NCBI RefSeq assembly: GCF_021044795.1
Contig: NZ_JAJNOP010000011.1
DNA length: 64,000 nt
Source of the DNA: Acidaminococcus hominis
Lineage (GTDB): Bacteria > Bacillota > Negativicutes > Acidaminococcales > Acidaminococcaceae
Reading direction: 5' to 3' (one strand)
Shown here piece by piece: positions 47,701 through 56,670 of the stretch. The position numbers and the translations under genes were made by a program. The first letter of the stretch is position 1. The number at the start of each line of letters is the position of its first letter. The notes beneath the pieces were generated by a model. It saw nothing but the letters and a program-made list of their open reading frames with translations, was not told the origin of the DNA and made no database searches.

Positions 47701-48399
47701 TTGATTTGCCATACCACCTGCAACCATAACTCGAATATTCCCGCCGCTAATGGTAACGGTGTTGTTTTCCAGTATTCCCCCTTGAGCTCCATGGACATAA
47801 TTGTAATTCCCTGCCGAGACTTCTATTTTATTGTTCTTTGCTACAGCTGCCGAGGCGGAAGTACCAGAAGCCAGGCCCCCAACTAGGTAATCTGCAGAGC
47901 CACCAGAAGCAATAATCGTATTGTCTGAGGCTTCGGAACTCCCTTGGCCGCCATATATGGAATTACTAATAGTACCAGCACTTTCTACCCGGTTGTGATT
48001 GGCTGTAGTGCCAATACCGCCCCAGACACTATTCAGACTGCTCTTATCATCAATGCTCACAACGTTTTCTTCATTAATAGTGCCGCCAGCGCCGCCATAA
48101 ATCTCGGCATTGAGCGTAGAATTGGTAACCGTGACTGAGTTATTGGAAACAGAAGTGTCTGTACCGGCTACGGAACCACCATTAATGCGGATTGGGGTAT
48201 AAGGATCAGCTTGTGATGCATCTTTTACTATCACTTGATTCCCTCTGGGCGTACCTGTATCCTCGTTACCGTTGACGTTTGTAATATTTCCCGTCACCGT
48301 CACCGGAGCTGCCAGCGCAGGGGCGGCATATAGCCCCATCCCCAAAATACTGCAAAGAAGCACTGCCGATAAACTCTGTTTGTGTTCTTTTGTCCCCAT
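44713..48399 (-). CDS. Autotransporter with beta-helix passenger
   Basis: 1,228 aa, intact. The signal peptide is MGTKEHKQSLSAVLLCSILG... with cleavage after APALA near 30. The passenger (about 31-860) is built from GNTVTI/SGG...VYGGY units of roughly 20-30 residues, rich in Gly, Asn, Thr and Ser, as in parallel beta-helices. A conserved pre-barrel region (STGNTLNFYTKDQTVKNLDY, then LNFYVPAGT) precedes a linker and a barrel of ~265 residues (FTPYAVVGGHDLRYATGSYV to TITRRM). It should be exported via Sec, and the barrel should insert in the outer membrane. No ribosome site lies at usual spacing; two hairpins occupy the leader. Confidence 0.88.
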   Translation of the reverse strand: MGTKEHKQSLSAVLLCSILGMGLYAAPALAAPVTVTGNITNVNGNEDTGTPRGNQVIVKDASQADPYTPIRINGGSVAGTDTSVSNNSVTVTNSTLNAEIYGGAGGTINEENVVSIDDKSSLNSVWGGIGTTANHNRVESAGTISNSIYGGQGSSEASDNTIIASGGSADYLVGGLASGTSASAAVAKNNKIEVSAGNYNYVHGAQGGILENNTVTISGGNIRVMVAGGMANQIGSLSNNKVILTGGTIGNADSNAIVAGGYYGNYDGSVTSNSVEMSGTAVVNGTVYGGLSFAGSNVKGNSVKISAGSVSKDVIGGYTDGYGSYSQDVTGNSVELSGTAAVSGNVYGGKVEANYNGSLAGAAIQNTVKISDVTLPGEVYGGYTAYGDATGNAVTLDSGTFQNNVFGGTAVKGNASGNTVKVSGATVTGVIYGANIGEHNENSGFTGTGDVTGNAVTIESGTINNNVYGGNTPSGDATDNSVTLEGGTIGASDAKNTIYGGYAAGGNAVSNTVTIKGGDLTSDIYGGYSSGSEAELSNPADNNTVTLLSGNVTGSIIGGESTRNSASGNTVTIDTTGTGKLTSVTGGIGLTGVKDNKVIFNGGTTESLIGGNTVGSSDGTFGSINNTVEMNGGTSTRTFGGVSGVSATNNTVIITGGDAGITIGAMVTGDNVSGNKVILSGGTAGTTQQGIPFGVTGGYTMGGDAASNTVTISGGEVSGNVIGGYAATYNDEKSGNANSNTVNFSGGTLDTGIYGGESEGGAADDNTVNILGGTLNPEMDLYGGYSELESTGNTLNFYTKDQTVKNLDYFQTLNFYVPAGTVPGETMLEVTNTADVAGAAVNGGIDDSVKLSPGQVINLLHDANTINTTGTTYSMITGKDVVTDPGFVQHKVLIKEQDPNTIVLYIPAGDKGTLNPDTKLIPEQREAAISQLVNASDLASNHGYASAVAAYEAAWLEDHSVKAKFTPYAVVGGHDLRYATGSYVDSQGISTELGFVKRVVAGNHTDTVMPFAEYGNGNYTAHLDSGARSDGGQHYIGGGLLLRRDLSNGAHYEGMVRAGYLSGDFRGLLAGHQASYATGSSYVAAHLGLGKVVTRGRNDFDYYGKLYWTHLGSDTTRIYSGLGGGTYHLDSVDSYRSRLGLRWTRHQGAQDTLYAGLGWDYEFDGEARAQYRDFSTPAPSVQGSSGFVELGWQSKATKENPWGADVRVTGWSGVQRGFTYGVTITRRM

Positions 48400-48407
48400 G
48401 TCTTTTG

Positions 48408-48478
48408 CCAGAAATAGACCTAGAATTTCTGGTCTGCCTCCCTTCTCCTGTACCAGAAATGCCCCCTAAGACATTTCC
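48408..48478 (-). promoter_or_regulatory. Leader hairpins of autotransporter 44713-48399
   Basis: The outer hairpin (48455-48478) has a 9-bp stem with loop TTAGGG. The inner one (48408-48432) has CCAGAAAT/ATTTCTGG with a loop containing CTAGG and ends 8 bases before the ATG. The outer one matches the leader hairpins at 53898 and 62883 in shape and loop, not in stem sequence. Confidence 0.6.
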
Positions 48479-48540
48479 GCTCCAAGCTTCCATCGTTAAT
48501 GTTTATCCTGTTAACATTTTAAATACTTTTTTACAATTGT

Positions 48541-48549
48541 ATTATAGCA
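48541..48549 (-). promoter_or_regulatory. Extended -10 promoter of autotransporter 44713-48399
   Basis: TGC-TATAAT on the minus strand, about 140 bases before the ATG. The -35 is weak. Confidence 0.55.
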
Positions 48550-48569
48550 TAAGAGTAGAAGTGTAGTTA

Positions 48570-49254
48570 TTTTATTTTAGACAATTTATAGGAAAAGTTC
48601 TTTGTGGATATAGATTATGGGTTATAGTAGCATGACTCCTATTTGTTGGTGCGGTCAGCGGGCTTCCTGGTGCTGGTGCGGGACCTGATGGGAAGGCGGA
48701 GATTGGGTTGGTGCGGACCACTACTAATATGGGTGCAACTGAAATGCTTGTTCGCGATGTTGGCATTTCTGTTCTCTTTGGGGTATATTTTCAAAAAAGC
48801 GACGGAGCGCTGACTATTTTTGAAAACATACCCCGCAGAAACGGTGTACCACAAGCTGTAATCAGGCTAGTACGTCAAGAATGGCTGGAGGTACTTTGGG
48901 TGCGTCTGCGCTGCCCTCCTGTCGTATTCTCGCGCCACAGAACCCCGTCTCTTGGAATCTTGGTTGGCGGGGCATCTTGTCGCTCGGACACTACGGAGAG
49001 GCAGTTACGTTGCTCAAGTTTGTTTTGTGTGTACTCGCCCCGCCGAAGCGGCGGGGGCGCAAGGGCACCTTCCGCCACTCCGCTTTCCAAGGAACTGTAG
49101 AGGTCCCACCAGACTCGCGAAGAACGCGGCGTGGCGACTTCCTCGTTGGTGATTCGCTGCGCTCATCACGGGGTTTCATCCATAAAAATGGATGAAACCA
49201 GCAACGAGGCAGAAACCTGAATGCAGAAATACTTCCGTTGCTCGCAAAAGGTGA
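48570..49254. other. Non-coding region with long hairpins
   Basis: It contains a hairpin with an 18-bp stem at 48780-48834 (GGGGTATATTTTCAAAAA side), fully paired in minus-strand RNA through one G-U. Also present are CGCCCCGCC...GGCGGGGGCG near 49,035-49,060 and GGTTTCATCC/GGATGAAACC near 49,175-49,199. No gene is supported. Confidence 0.55.
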
Positions 49255-49731
49255 GTTCTAAAAGTTTGGTAGTGCAGGCCCCATCCGTCTTCCTGCGTCA
49301 GCCACCTTCCCCGCCTTGGATTGCTGTTGGGCGGAGAAGGCAAGCGGCCGGCGGCCGCAAAACGTGGATAAACTTCTATCGTCGCCTATGGCGACACTTC
49401 CTACAGTGGTTCGCTGCTAGCCAGTCATTTTCGCTTTTCAGGCTCAATTCCTGGGCAGCTATCACATGGCTCGCGTATACCAAACAGCTTTTGGAATACT
49501 TGTAGCGCTGTTTGGACGCGAACGCAACGCTTGCAGGAAGCGTTCTATAACCATTACTGGTCAATTGTTAATCGTAACGATAGCTTTACCACTACATTCA
49601 CTATCAAAAACCACCTACAGTATCGGCCAGCACGTTCTCTGCCCTCCCCGCCTTCAGGAAGGGGAGGGACGGGCCACACCAAGAATCCAAGGCCCTGGGT
49701 GGGGAATCTCCTTCTGCGGCGCTGGCGCCGC
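49255..49731. repeat. Mosaic palindromic repeat, left end truncated
   Basis: The left core is reduced to a GTGCAGGCCCCATCC remnant. The right conserved block (49550-49731: ACTGGTCAATTGTTAATCG..., then CCCTCCCC/GGGGAGGG and GGCGCTGGCGCC hairpins) is well kept. Between them are variable palindromes such as GCGGCCG/CGGCCGC. Confidence 0.75.
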
Positions 49732-49734
49732 AAA

Positions 49735-49840
49735 GCAGAAGAGGTCCTGACCCCAAATAAGGTCAGGACCTCTTCTGCCATATATTCCATCTTGATTCCT
49801 CAACAGCTTGAAGCCCTGCTTTTCGGGCTTCAAGCTGTTG
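49735..49840 (-). terminator. Twin hairpins after autotransporter 49859-53890
   Basis: A perfect 18-bp stem GCAGAAGAGGTCCTGACC/... (49735-49778) and a second stem CAACAGCTTGAAGCC/GGCTTCAAGCTGTTG (about 49801-49840) are joined by a linker also found after the barrel gene at 55234. Confidence 0.65.
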
Positions 49841-49858
49841 GAAGTACTCCATTTACCA

Positions 49859-52800
49859 TTACACCAGAATGAACGCCTCTTTCTGCCTGTCGGCAAGCAC
49901 AGCTACATGCGGCGCGTGATGGTTACCCCATATGTAAAGCCCTGTTTCACGCCGTTCCACCCGGTGACTCTCACATCTGCCCCCCCAAGGGTTCTCTTTG
50001 GTAACTTTGCTTTGCCAACCCAGCTCCAGGAATTCGCTGGATCCTTTCATGCTGGCGTCGGGGGTGGTGTAGTCTCTATATCTTGCCGTTGCTTTGCCGT
50101 CAAATTCGTAATCCCAGCCTAAACCGGCATAGAAGGTGGTGGTGTCTTCATCTAGATGTTTGGTCCACCGGAAGCCCAAGCGGGTCCAGTAGGAATCTAC
50201 GCTGCCGAGTTCGTAATCAGCGCTGCCAATACTGCTATGCAGGGTGACGCTGTCGCCGCCCAAATGGGAATAGAAGAATTTGCTGTAGAGGTTATAGTCG
50301 TTGCTGTCCTGGCGGTAGATTTTGCCCAGGCCGGCGTGGGCGGCAATGTAGCCTGCGCCGGAGTTATAGGTGGTGCGATAGCCGGCAATGCGGCCGGCGT
50401 AGTCGCCGTTGAGGCGGCCGGCCCGGATCAGGCCTTCGTAGTGGACGCCGTTGTCCAGGTCTCTGCGGAGGAGGATGCCGGCGCCGACGTACCGTTGGCT
50501 GCCGTCGCCCCGGGTGCCGTTCTTGAAGCTAGTGTAATTGCCGGTACCATATTCTACAAAAGGCATGATGGTGTCGGCAGAATTTTTGTTGAAGACTCGC
50601 TTTACAAAACCCAGTTCACCATTAAAGCCGTTGGTATCCACGGTGGAGCTGCTGTTGTACCGCAGGTTGTGGCCACCCAGCATGACGTAGGGGGTGAACT
50701 TGGCTTCTACGTCCCGGTCTTCCCGGGCTGCCATTTCTTCTTGGCTCAAAGGCACGCTGCCATTCTTAGCGTCTGCGGCATCAAGGGGCATATTGGCTGC
50801 CATGGCGGTATTCTGTCTGACGCTCATGCCGGCAGGACTGGAAATATAGGGACTGGCGGTCATGCCCATGGCCGCATGGTCGTCTTCCCGAAGCCGGGCT
50901 GCTTCGTGGCTTTCGGCCCAGGCGGTGAGGGCTGCCTGGAGGCCGTCGGTGACGGCGGCATCGGAACCATTGGCTACTGTGCTGGCAGCATTGGCTTGGC
51001 CGTCAGCGATCACCTCTGTATCCGGATGCAGAATGGGCTGGCTGTCGATGGGCACATACAGGACAATGGTGTTGGCATCCTGCTTTTTGATGTAAGCCCG
51101 ACGCTGGAGGAAGGCTGCATCGGTGACGATGTCCTTGCCGTCCATCATATCGTAACTGGTACCGGTAGTATTAATCTCATTATTGCCATCGTGGATCAGG
51201 TTGATGACTTCGCCCGGGTTCAGCTGGGTGGTATCCTCCACGCTGGCGTTAATGGCTGCACCGTGAACATCGGCGGTGCCCGTAACCTCCAGCATGGTCT
51301 CCCCGGCTTTCGTTCCTTCAGGAACGTAGAAATTCAGGGTCTGGAAGTAGCCCAAATTCTCTACGGTGTTGTCCTTGGTGTAGAGATTCAGGGTGTTGCC
51401 GGTGCTTTCGGTGGTGCTGTAGCCGCCATAGAGACTCATCATGTGTCCCAGGAGGCCGCCCTTGATGGTGACGGTGTTGTCATCGGCTGCGCCGGCAGAG
51501 GCATAGCCGCCGGCAATCAGGTTGCTGCCGCTGGCTTCCTGGGTACCGATGGTACCGCCGGTAATGGTGAGGGTGTTGCCGGTAGCGTCGCCTTGGACGG
51601 CCATACCGGCAACAACTTCCATACCTACTTCCCCGCCGGACACGGTAACCTGGTTTTGGGTGACGGTGCTGGCGGAACTGTCGTCCCAGCCACCAAGGAC
51701 GAGCATGGCCGTGCCGCCGCTTAACGCAGCCTTATTCTCTGCGATGGTTCCGCTGCTTGCCCGGCCGCCGGCCAGGTACATTACCGTACCTCCGGTCTGC
51801 TCTGCCGTATTGCCTGTTACGTTTTCTCCGCCTTGCCCGCCGCTGGCATAGCCAAGATTCCCGCCAGAAACCAGGACTTTATTCCCGCTAACTTTCCCGG
51901 CAGGGAGGTCAAGCGTTTTTCCCTCCGTGTCCGTAGTGGCAAGTTCACTGGTAAAGCCGCCGGCTGCGGTATTCAGGGTACCGCCTTTGATGGTAACGGT
52001 GTTGCCGGTGACATCCCCGACAGTGGCTGCAGCCGTTGCCGGAACAGACGCCGAGCCTACGGGCAGGGCCCCGGTGGCGCCGCCATAAACAAGGGCAAGG
52101 GTCCCGTCTTCTACCGTTACCTGGTTGTTCACAGCGGTGCCCACAAGGGCTCTGCCGCCAACCAGTTCACCGGAAGTGGCGCCGCCAAGATTGCCGCTCT
52201 TAACGGTTACAATATTATCTGAAGCGCTGCCGGTGGTCGTAAAGCCGCCATAGGCACTGCCCACAACGGTGGCGCCTTCAGTCTCAAACGTGTTTCCAGT
52301 CGCATCGCCGCTGCCGCTGTAGCCGCCGTAGGCATTAATGCTTACTGTGCCTTTGTTCAGGCTAAGGGTGTTTTTTGCAGCGTTGCCGCTTTGTGCAACA
52401 CCGCCATAGATATTCTGAACTGCGGCACCCTGGGTGCCATCAAAGGAAACGGTATTATTGACTGCATTGCCGCCCTTGCCCGAGTCGTCGGCAGCTGCAT
52501 AGCCGCCCATAATATCAAGGAAACTACTATTCCCCGCTGCGGTAACCGTGTTGCCGCCTTCATAGGAGACTCCGTCATAGGTGAAGGTCTCTTCCTGGCC
52601 AGCATTGCCGCCTACGGAATACCCGCCGAGTACAGCTACTTCTGTCTGTCCTGCCAGGCTGTTATAGGTGACGGAATTGCCTACCACGTCTGCGCCTGTG
52701 GAGCGACCGCCATAGGCTTCAGGTACACTGGCGGTGCCAGTTACCGTTACCTGGTTTCCTGCAGCGCCTACCTTACCTTCGGAAGCAAAGGTACTCCCAC

Positions 52801-53890
52801 CTTCAACATACCAGGAAACGGTAGAAGTTCCGTCTACTGTAACGCTATTTCCTACGGCACTGCCAAGGGCAGTCACGCCGCCTTGAACGGCCGTTTCCAC
52901 AGTGCTGTCAGTAACGACCACTTCATTTTTTACGGAATTTCCTTTTTGACCGATATTGGCGCCTTGGACTCCTGCTGCCTCGCTACTGGTGACGGTTACC
53001 GTATTATGGGAAGCATCGCCATACCGCTGATAAGCAGAAGCCAGATAGCCTGTCTTACCGCCGTTTCGAACAATTAATTCATTATACTCCGCAGTTCCTG
53101 TCACATCATAGCTGCGGTCAGCAGCCCGGGCGCCGGATCCGTTTAAATTGGTACTGTCTATTATAACAGTGTTATGGTACAGCTTTCCAGAACCAGCATT
53201 GATTGCCCCATTAATAAGAACCGGATCCGTCTTGCTGATTGACAGGGAGGAGCCAGTAACAGTAACCTGGTTATAGCTGGCATCACCGGAGCCATCGATG
53301 ATAAATGCGCCATCTAAGCCTTTTACTTTTGTCGTAACGTTCGTAAGCTCAACTTTATTATAGGCTGCACTTCCACCCGTAGTTTGCGCCCCACGCAGAT
53401 ACGCAGCTTCTGTGCTGTCCTCCTGGGTAATTCCCGAAACCGAAAGGGTATTGTGATCCGTATTTCCTGAGCTTGAGCTGCCAGCAGACAAGGTTTGTAT
53501 AATTTTTCCTCCGGTCAGGTTCACGTTATTTCCTGAAGCCTCATTGGTATTGCTGGAACCGCCGAAGCCCTGATACAGGGATCCTCCTGAGATATTCAGC
53601 GTATTGCCTGTAGCCTTCCCTTGATCGGCATAGCCGCCGTAGGCCAGTGCTACCTCAGCCGTACCGCTGATGGTGAGCGTATTGTTCACCGCATTGTCCG
53701 TTCCCGAGGCCTGGCCCCCGTAGGCACTCCCACTACCGGAAGACATCGTAACCGACTTCTCTGTTACATCCGCAGCCCAAACCGGCTGGATACCAACTCC
53801 CATGCCCAGAATGCTGCAAAGAACCAACGCTGTCAAAACTCGATTTCTTTGTCCGCTGCAACTTTCATTCTGATGACTCTGTTTCCCCAT
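49859..53890 (-). CDS. Autotransporter with frameshifted C-terminus (G7 tract)
   Basis: 1,343 aa as read, from ATG 53890 (a TTG at 53902 is less likely). The signal peptide cleaves after QPVWA near 39. The passenger has many GNTVTxxGG...YGGY units. The pre-barrel and barrel regions are nearly identical to those of the gene at 57969-62876. Near the end the sequence departs: after KENPWG it reads GRCESHRVERRETGLYIWGN... instead of ADVRVTGWNGVKQGFTYGVT. The cause is a G7 tract (49980-49986). With G6 the protein would be 1,328 aa and end ITRRM at 49903. As it stands the last beta strands are lost, so outer-membrane insertion should fail. Confidence 0.85.
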   Translation of the reverse strand: MGKQSHQNESCSGQRNRVLTALVLCSILGMGVGIQPVWAADVTEKSVTMSSGSGSAYGGQASGTDNAVNNTLTISGTAEVALAYGGYADQGKATGNTLNISGGSLYQGFGGSSNTNEASGNNVNLTGGKIIQTLSAGSSSSGNTDHNTLSVSGITQEDSTEAAYLRGAQTTGGSAAYNKVELTNVTTKVKGLDGAFIIDGSGDASYNQVTVTGSSLSISKTDPVLINGAINAGSGKLYHNTVIIDSTNLNGSGARAADRSYDVTGTAEYNELIVRNGGKTGYLASAYQRYGDASHNTVTVTSSEAAGVQGANIGQKGNSVKNEVVVTDSTVETAVQGGVTALGSAVGNSVTVDGTSTVSWYVEGGSTFASEGKVGAAGNQVTVTGTASVPEAYGGRSTGADVVGNSVTYNSLAGQTEVAVLGGYSVGGNAGQEETFTYDGVSYEGGNTVTAAGNSSFLDIMGGYAAADDSGKGGNAVNNTVSFDGTQGAAVQNIYGGVAQSGNAAKNTLSLNKGTVSINAYGGYSGSGDATGNTFETEGATVVGSAYGGFTTTGSASDNIVTVKSGNLGGATSGELVGGRALVGTAVNNQVTVEDGTLALVYGGATGALPVGSASVPATAAATVGDVTGNTVTIKGGTLNTAAGGFTSELATTDTEGKTLDLPAGKVSGNKVLVSGGNLGYASGGQGGENVTGNTAEQTGGTVMYLAGGRASSGTIAENKAALSGGTAMLVLGGWDDSSASTVTQNQVTVSGGEVGMEVVAGMAVQGDATGNTLTITGGTIGTQEASGSNLIAGGYASAGAADDNTVTIKGGLLGHMMSLYGGYSTTESTGNTLNLYTKDNTVENLGYFQTLNFYVPEGTKAGETMLEVTGTADVHGAAINASVEDTTQLNPGEVINLIHDGNNEINTTGTSYDMMDGKDIVTDAAFLQRRAYIKKQDANTIVLYVPIDSQPILHPDTEVIADGQANAASTVANGSDAAVTDGLQAALTAWAESHEAARLREDDHAAMGMTASPYISSPAGMSVRQNTAMAANMPLDAADAKNGSVPLSQEEMAAREDRDVEAKFTPYVMLGGHNLRYNSSSTVDTNGFNGELGFVKRVFNKNSADTIMPFVEYGTGNYTSFKNGTRGDGSQRYVGAGILLRRDLDNGVHYEGLIRAGRLNGDYAGRIAGYRTTYNSGAGYIAAHAGLGKIYRQDSNDYNLYSKFFYSHLGGDSVTLHSSIGSADYELGSVDSYWTRLGFRWTKHLDEDTTTFYAGLGWDYEFDGKATARYRDYTTPDASMKGSSEFLELGWQSKVTKENPWGGRCESHRVERRETGLYIWGNHHAPHVAVLADRQKEAFILV
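49980..49986 (-). repeat. G7 homopolymer at the frame break of the barrel
   Basis: Seven C on the plus strand (G on the coding strand). Three related genes have interrupted tracts here and stay in frame. Confidence 0.75.
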
Positions 53891-53897
53891 ACTAAGC

Positions 53898-53921
53898 GCC
53901 AATGTCCCCTAAGACATTGGC
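53898..53921 (-). promoter_or_regulatory. Leader hairpin of autotransporter 49859-53890
   Basis: A perfect 9-bp stem GCCAATGTC/GACATTGGC with loop TTAGGG ends 7 bases before the ATG. The only Shine-Dalgarno-like sequence (AGGGG) is in the loop. Confidence 0.65.
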
Positions 53922-54056
53922 TTTCCCCCCCTTTCACTAGGCGGCTAAAGGTTTCCCAGAAACCTTTACATACATGGATAACACTGTTATGATGTTTCTT
54001 TATTTTCAACAATTTTATTACAACCTTGTTCTTTTATAATGTCCAAGAAAAGAATG

Positions 54057-54085
54057 ATTATAGACAAAAAATAAATTGCATGAAA
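54057..54085 (-). promoter_or_regulatory. Putative promoter of autotransporter 49859-53890
   Basis: TTTCAT-N17-TATAAT on the minus strand. The same spacing and surrounding ~70 bases recur before the gene at 62876. Confidence 0.4.
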
Positions 54086-54187
54086 CTGTTAATGTAAAGA
54101 AAGATACATCATACAAGCAGTTGTGTTGTGGGGTGGTTGGGGGTATGAAGTATAGGTGTGAGGGGCAGAGGCTGCATGGAGATTCCC

Positions 54188-55083
54188 CTATTGGCACCTG
54201 CTGGGGCTAGTGCGTACCGTAAGGTAGTCCAACTACAGAAAAATTGGTACTGGGTTTTTGGTCGACGTTCTCAACGGGTGTAGTGCGGGTATCCTACTTT
54301 TGAACCCCATTCGCCGGCGAGTTCGCCGGCACCTTCCCCTTTTCCAGTGCACGCCAAGCAGTGCACTGGTAAGGCGAAGGCAATAATTAAACTTTCTCCG
54401 TCAGTCACGCAGTGACTGACACCTCTTTAGTGGTTCGCGGCTAGCTGCGCAGCTGCGTCCTATGGACTTGCTTTGCAGGCCGCTATCACATGGGTCGTGT
54501 ATACCAAACAGCTTTTAGAATACTTGTAGCGCTGTTTGGACACGACCGCAATGCTTGAAAGAGGCTTCCAAACCACTACTGGCCAAGTAAAATCTAAAAT
54601 ATAGTGCTGATAAGAAACTGAACCGTGGTGTTTATGCATGCTTCCTGCAAACGTGTAGGAAGTGGCGCCGCAAGGCGTCGATAGAGGTTTGGTTCTTGCA
54701 TATGCGGTGCTAGCGCCGTGAAAAGGCTGGTTAAACTTCCTCCGTCAGCCTTTGGCTGACACCTACCACAGCGGTTCGCCGTATTCCATTCGCCATCGCC
54801 TTACAGGCTTGGCTCCTGGACGGCTGTCGCATGGCTCACATTAGCCAAGAGCCTTTTGGCTCTTGGATGTGAACGCAACGCTTGTGGTAGGCTTCCAAAC
54901 CACTACTGGTCAATTGTTAATCGTTACGATAGCTTTACCACTACATTCACTATCAAAAACACCTACAGAACCGGCCAGCACGTCCTCTGCCCTCCCCGCC
55001 TATGAGGAAGGGGAGGGACGGGCCACACCAAGTATTCAAGGGCCCTGGGTGGGGAAGGCTCCTTCTGCGGCGCTGGCGCCGCA
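54188..55083. repeat. Mosaic palindromic repeat, long copy
   Basis: The left core lies at 54260-54310. It is followed by GCCGGCGA/TCGCCGGC, CCAGTGCA/TGCACTGG and GTCAGTCA/TGACTGAC hairpins, then duplicated inner modules (a second GTCAGCC/GGCTGAC near 54,744) and the conserved right block 54900-55083 ending at GGCGCTGGCGCCGC. Confidence 0.8.
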
Positions 55084-55086
55084 ATA

Positions 55087-55190
55087 AAATGGCTGGAGGC
55101 AATCCATCACGGATTGTCTCCAGCCATTTCGTATATTCTATCTTGATTCCTCAACAGCTTGAAGTCTGTTTTTTAGGCTTCAAGCTGTTG
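55087..55190 (-). terminator. Twin hairpins after the barrel gene at 55234
   Basis: AAATGGCTGGAGGCAATCC/... forms a 19-bp stem (55087-55129). CAACAGCTTGAAG/CTTCAAGCTGTTG (55152-55190) repeats the second hairpin found at 49801-49840. Confidence 0.65.
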
Positions 55191-55233
55191 GACGTTCTCC
55201 CCTTGTACTATTTCTCTATTTCCTACTTTTACC

Positions 55234-56532
55234 TTAGAACTTATACTTCAGTGCAAATGTGAACGCATTGCTCTTCACGCTGCTGCCTTTCTGGTACTGG
55301 TAGCCGATGCCGTAGGTCATGCGGCCGTGTTCGGCTTCCAGGCCCAATCTGCCGTAGAAGCTGCCGTCGTCGGCGACTTCATACCCGAAGGTATCGGCAG
55401 CGCCGTTCAGGCTGACTCTGTCGTTGCCGTCTCTGTCGCCGAAGGTCCACAGGTAGCCTACTTCAGCCACAGGTTTCAGGGTCCAGCTACCGGTCTTTAC
55501 GGTGTTGGTGTACCGTACGCCCAAGGGTGCCAGCCACAGGTTGGAGGCGTCGCTGTCGTGGTGGATGCCCAGGCTGTCGGTGTAGTCGCCGTAGTCCAGG
55601 TGTGCGTAGCGGATGCCTACGTACGGGGTCAGGCTGCCGCCGGCTACGTCAAAGTGCTGCTCTGCCCGGACGCCGGCGCTGAAGGCGTTGGAATCCACGG
55701 AGCCGGTGACTTCTTTGCCGCTGCCGTTGAGGGTGAGGTCGTTCTTGCCGCGCAGCCAGGAGATGTCTCCCAAGTAGGAGGTGCGGCCCTGCTCCACTCT
55801 GCCGTACAGGCTGGCACCGTAGTATTTGGCTTCGTTCTTCACGCTGGTGCCCAGGGTGTTGCCGTCGATGTCGCCATCGATGTAGGTCAGGGCTGCACCG
55901 GCGGTTACGCCGTTCTTGCTGTACAGGTCGGCGCCGGCTACGATACCGTTATACTGGCTGTCGTAGTTTGCTCCGCCCATGGCGTCCAAGGACAGGCCGT
56001 CGATGTCTTCTTTGTCGTGGATGTAGTGGGCCCAAACGTCCTTATCTTCGTCGTGGTTTGCCAGATGGTTCATCACGGCGTTGTCAAACAGGTTGTTTGC
56101 TGCATACAGGCTATGCTGCACGCCGCCCAGTTCGCTCATTGCGTTGACGCTGTTCATAGCGGCTGCCTGGCCAGCGGTGGTGGGGTTAATCTGGTCGTTG
56201 GCGGCTGCGTTAAAGTAGTCTGCTGCTGCGCCGGTGCCGGCGATGGCTGCATTCACTACATTCGGAGCATTCAGGGCATTGCCGTAGACGTTTTTAGCGT
56301 CCTGGTTTTCTGTGGTAACAGAGAACTTGCTGGCACTGTTGTCATCTGCGCCCACAAATTTCAGCAGCTTGTTGTGGGCCAGTACCTGTCCGGCGCCGGC
56401 TCCAGCTGCGGCGTAGGCGTTGTTGCCGCTTTGGACGTTGCCGCCGCTGAGGATATTGGCGGAAAAGTTCAACCCAAGGAAAGACGCATTTTTAACAGCT
56501 GCCCAGCATAACGAAAAGCAGGCAGCCACCAA
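55234..56532 (-). pseudogene. Autotransporter barrel without signal peptide or passenger
   Basis: A frame of 432 residues ends with a typical autotransporter barrel (YDSQYNGIVAGADLYSKNGV, SAGVRAEQHF, ...FALKYKF with terminal Phe). This is a different barrel type from the other four genes. Before it lies an Ala/Asn-rich region (NAPNVVNAAIAGTGAAADYF). No signal peptide or passenger is present. The frame opens just after a stop inside a hairpin of a small-RNA-like element. The first ~10 residues come from that element, so the gene was cut by recombination at about 56,508. It may be a relic or a silent donor. Confidence 0.75.
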
Positions 56533-56664
56533 ACGGGATTAAGGAGGTCTGCCTGCTTTTCACAAAGTGGGAATTATGATCATGCTCCCAGGGGGAGCCA
56601 ACCATCGGTATGAACGTGCTCAGGGTGGTTGGGTGGTTAACCCATACGCTCTTGTTGAAGCTCT
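56508..56664 (-). ncRNA. Candidate structured small RNA upstream of the barrel remnant
   Basis: A good minus-strand promoter (56671-56699) would start an RNA of about 155 bases. It folds into CAACCA/TGGTTG and GCTCCC/GGGAGC hairpins and ends with a 13-bp hairpin GAAAAGCAGGCAG/CTGCCTGCTTTTC (56513-56561) followed by a short T run. No protein is likely. I cannot name a family; an antisense or antitoxin RNA is one possibility. Confidence 0.5.
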
Positions 56665-56670
56665 AGTATC

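Noticed and set aside
43871..49731. Repeats resembling a CRISPR array
   Set aside because: Repeats are long, irregularly spaced and mosaic, without uniform spacers, and no cas genes are in the window.
50156..51724. A 522-codon plus-strand frame rich in Val, Ala and Gly
   Set aside because: It is the antisense of the autotransporter barrel and recurs opposite the sister gene; repeated codon structure explains the absence of stops.
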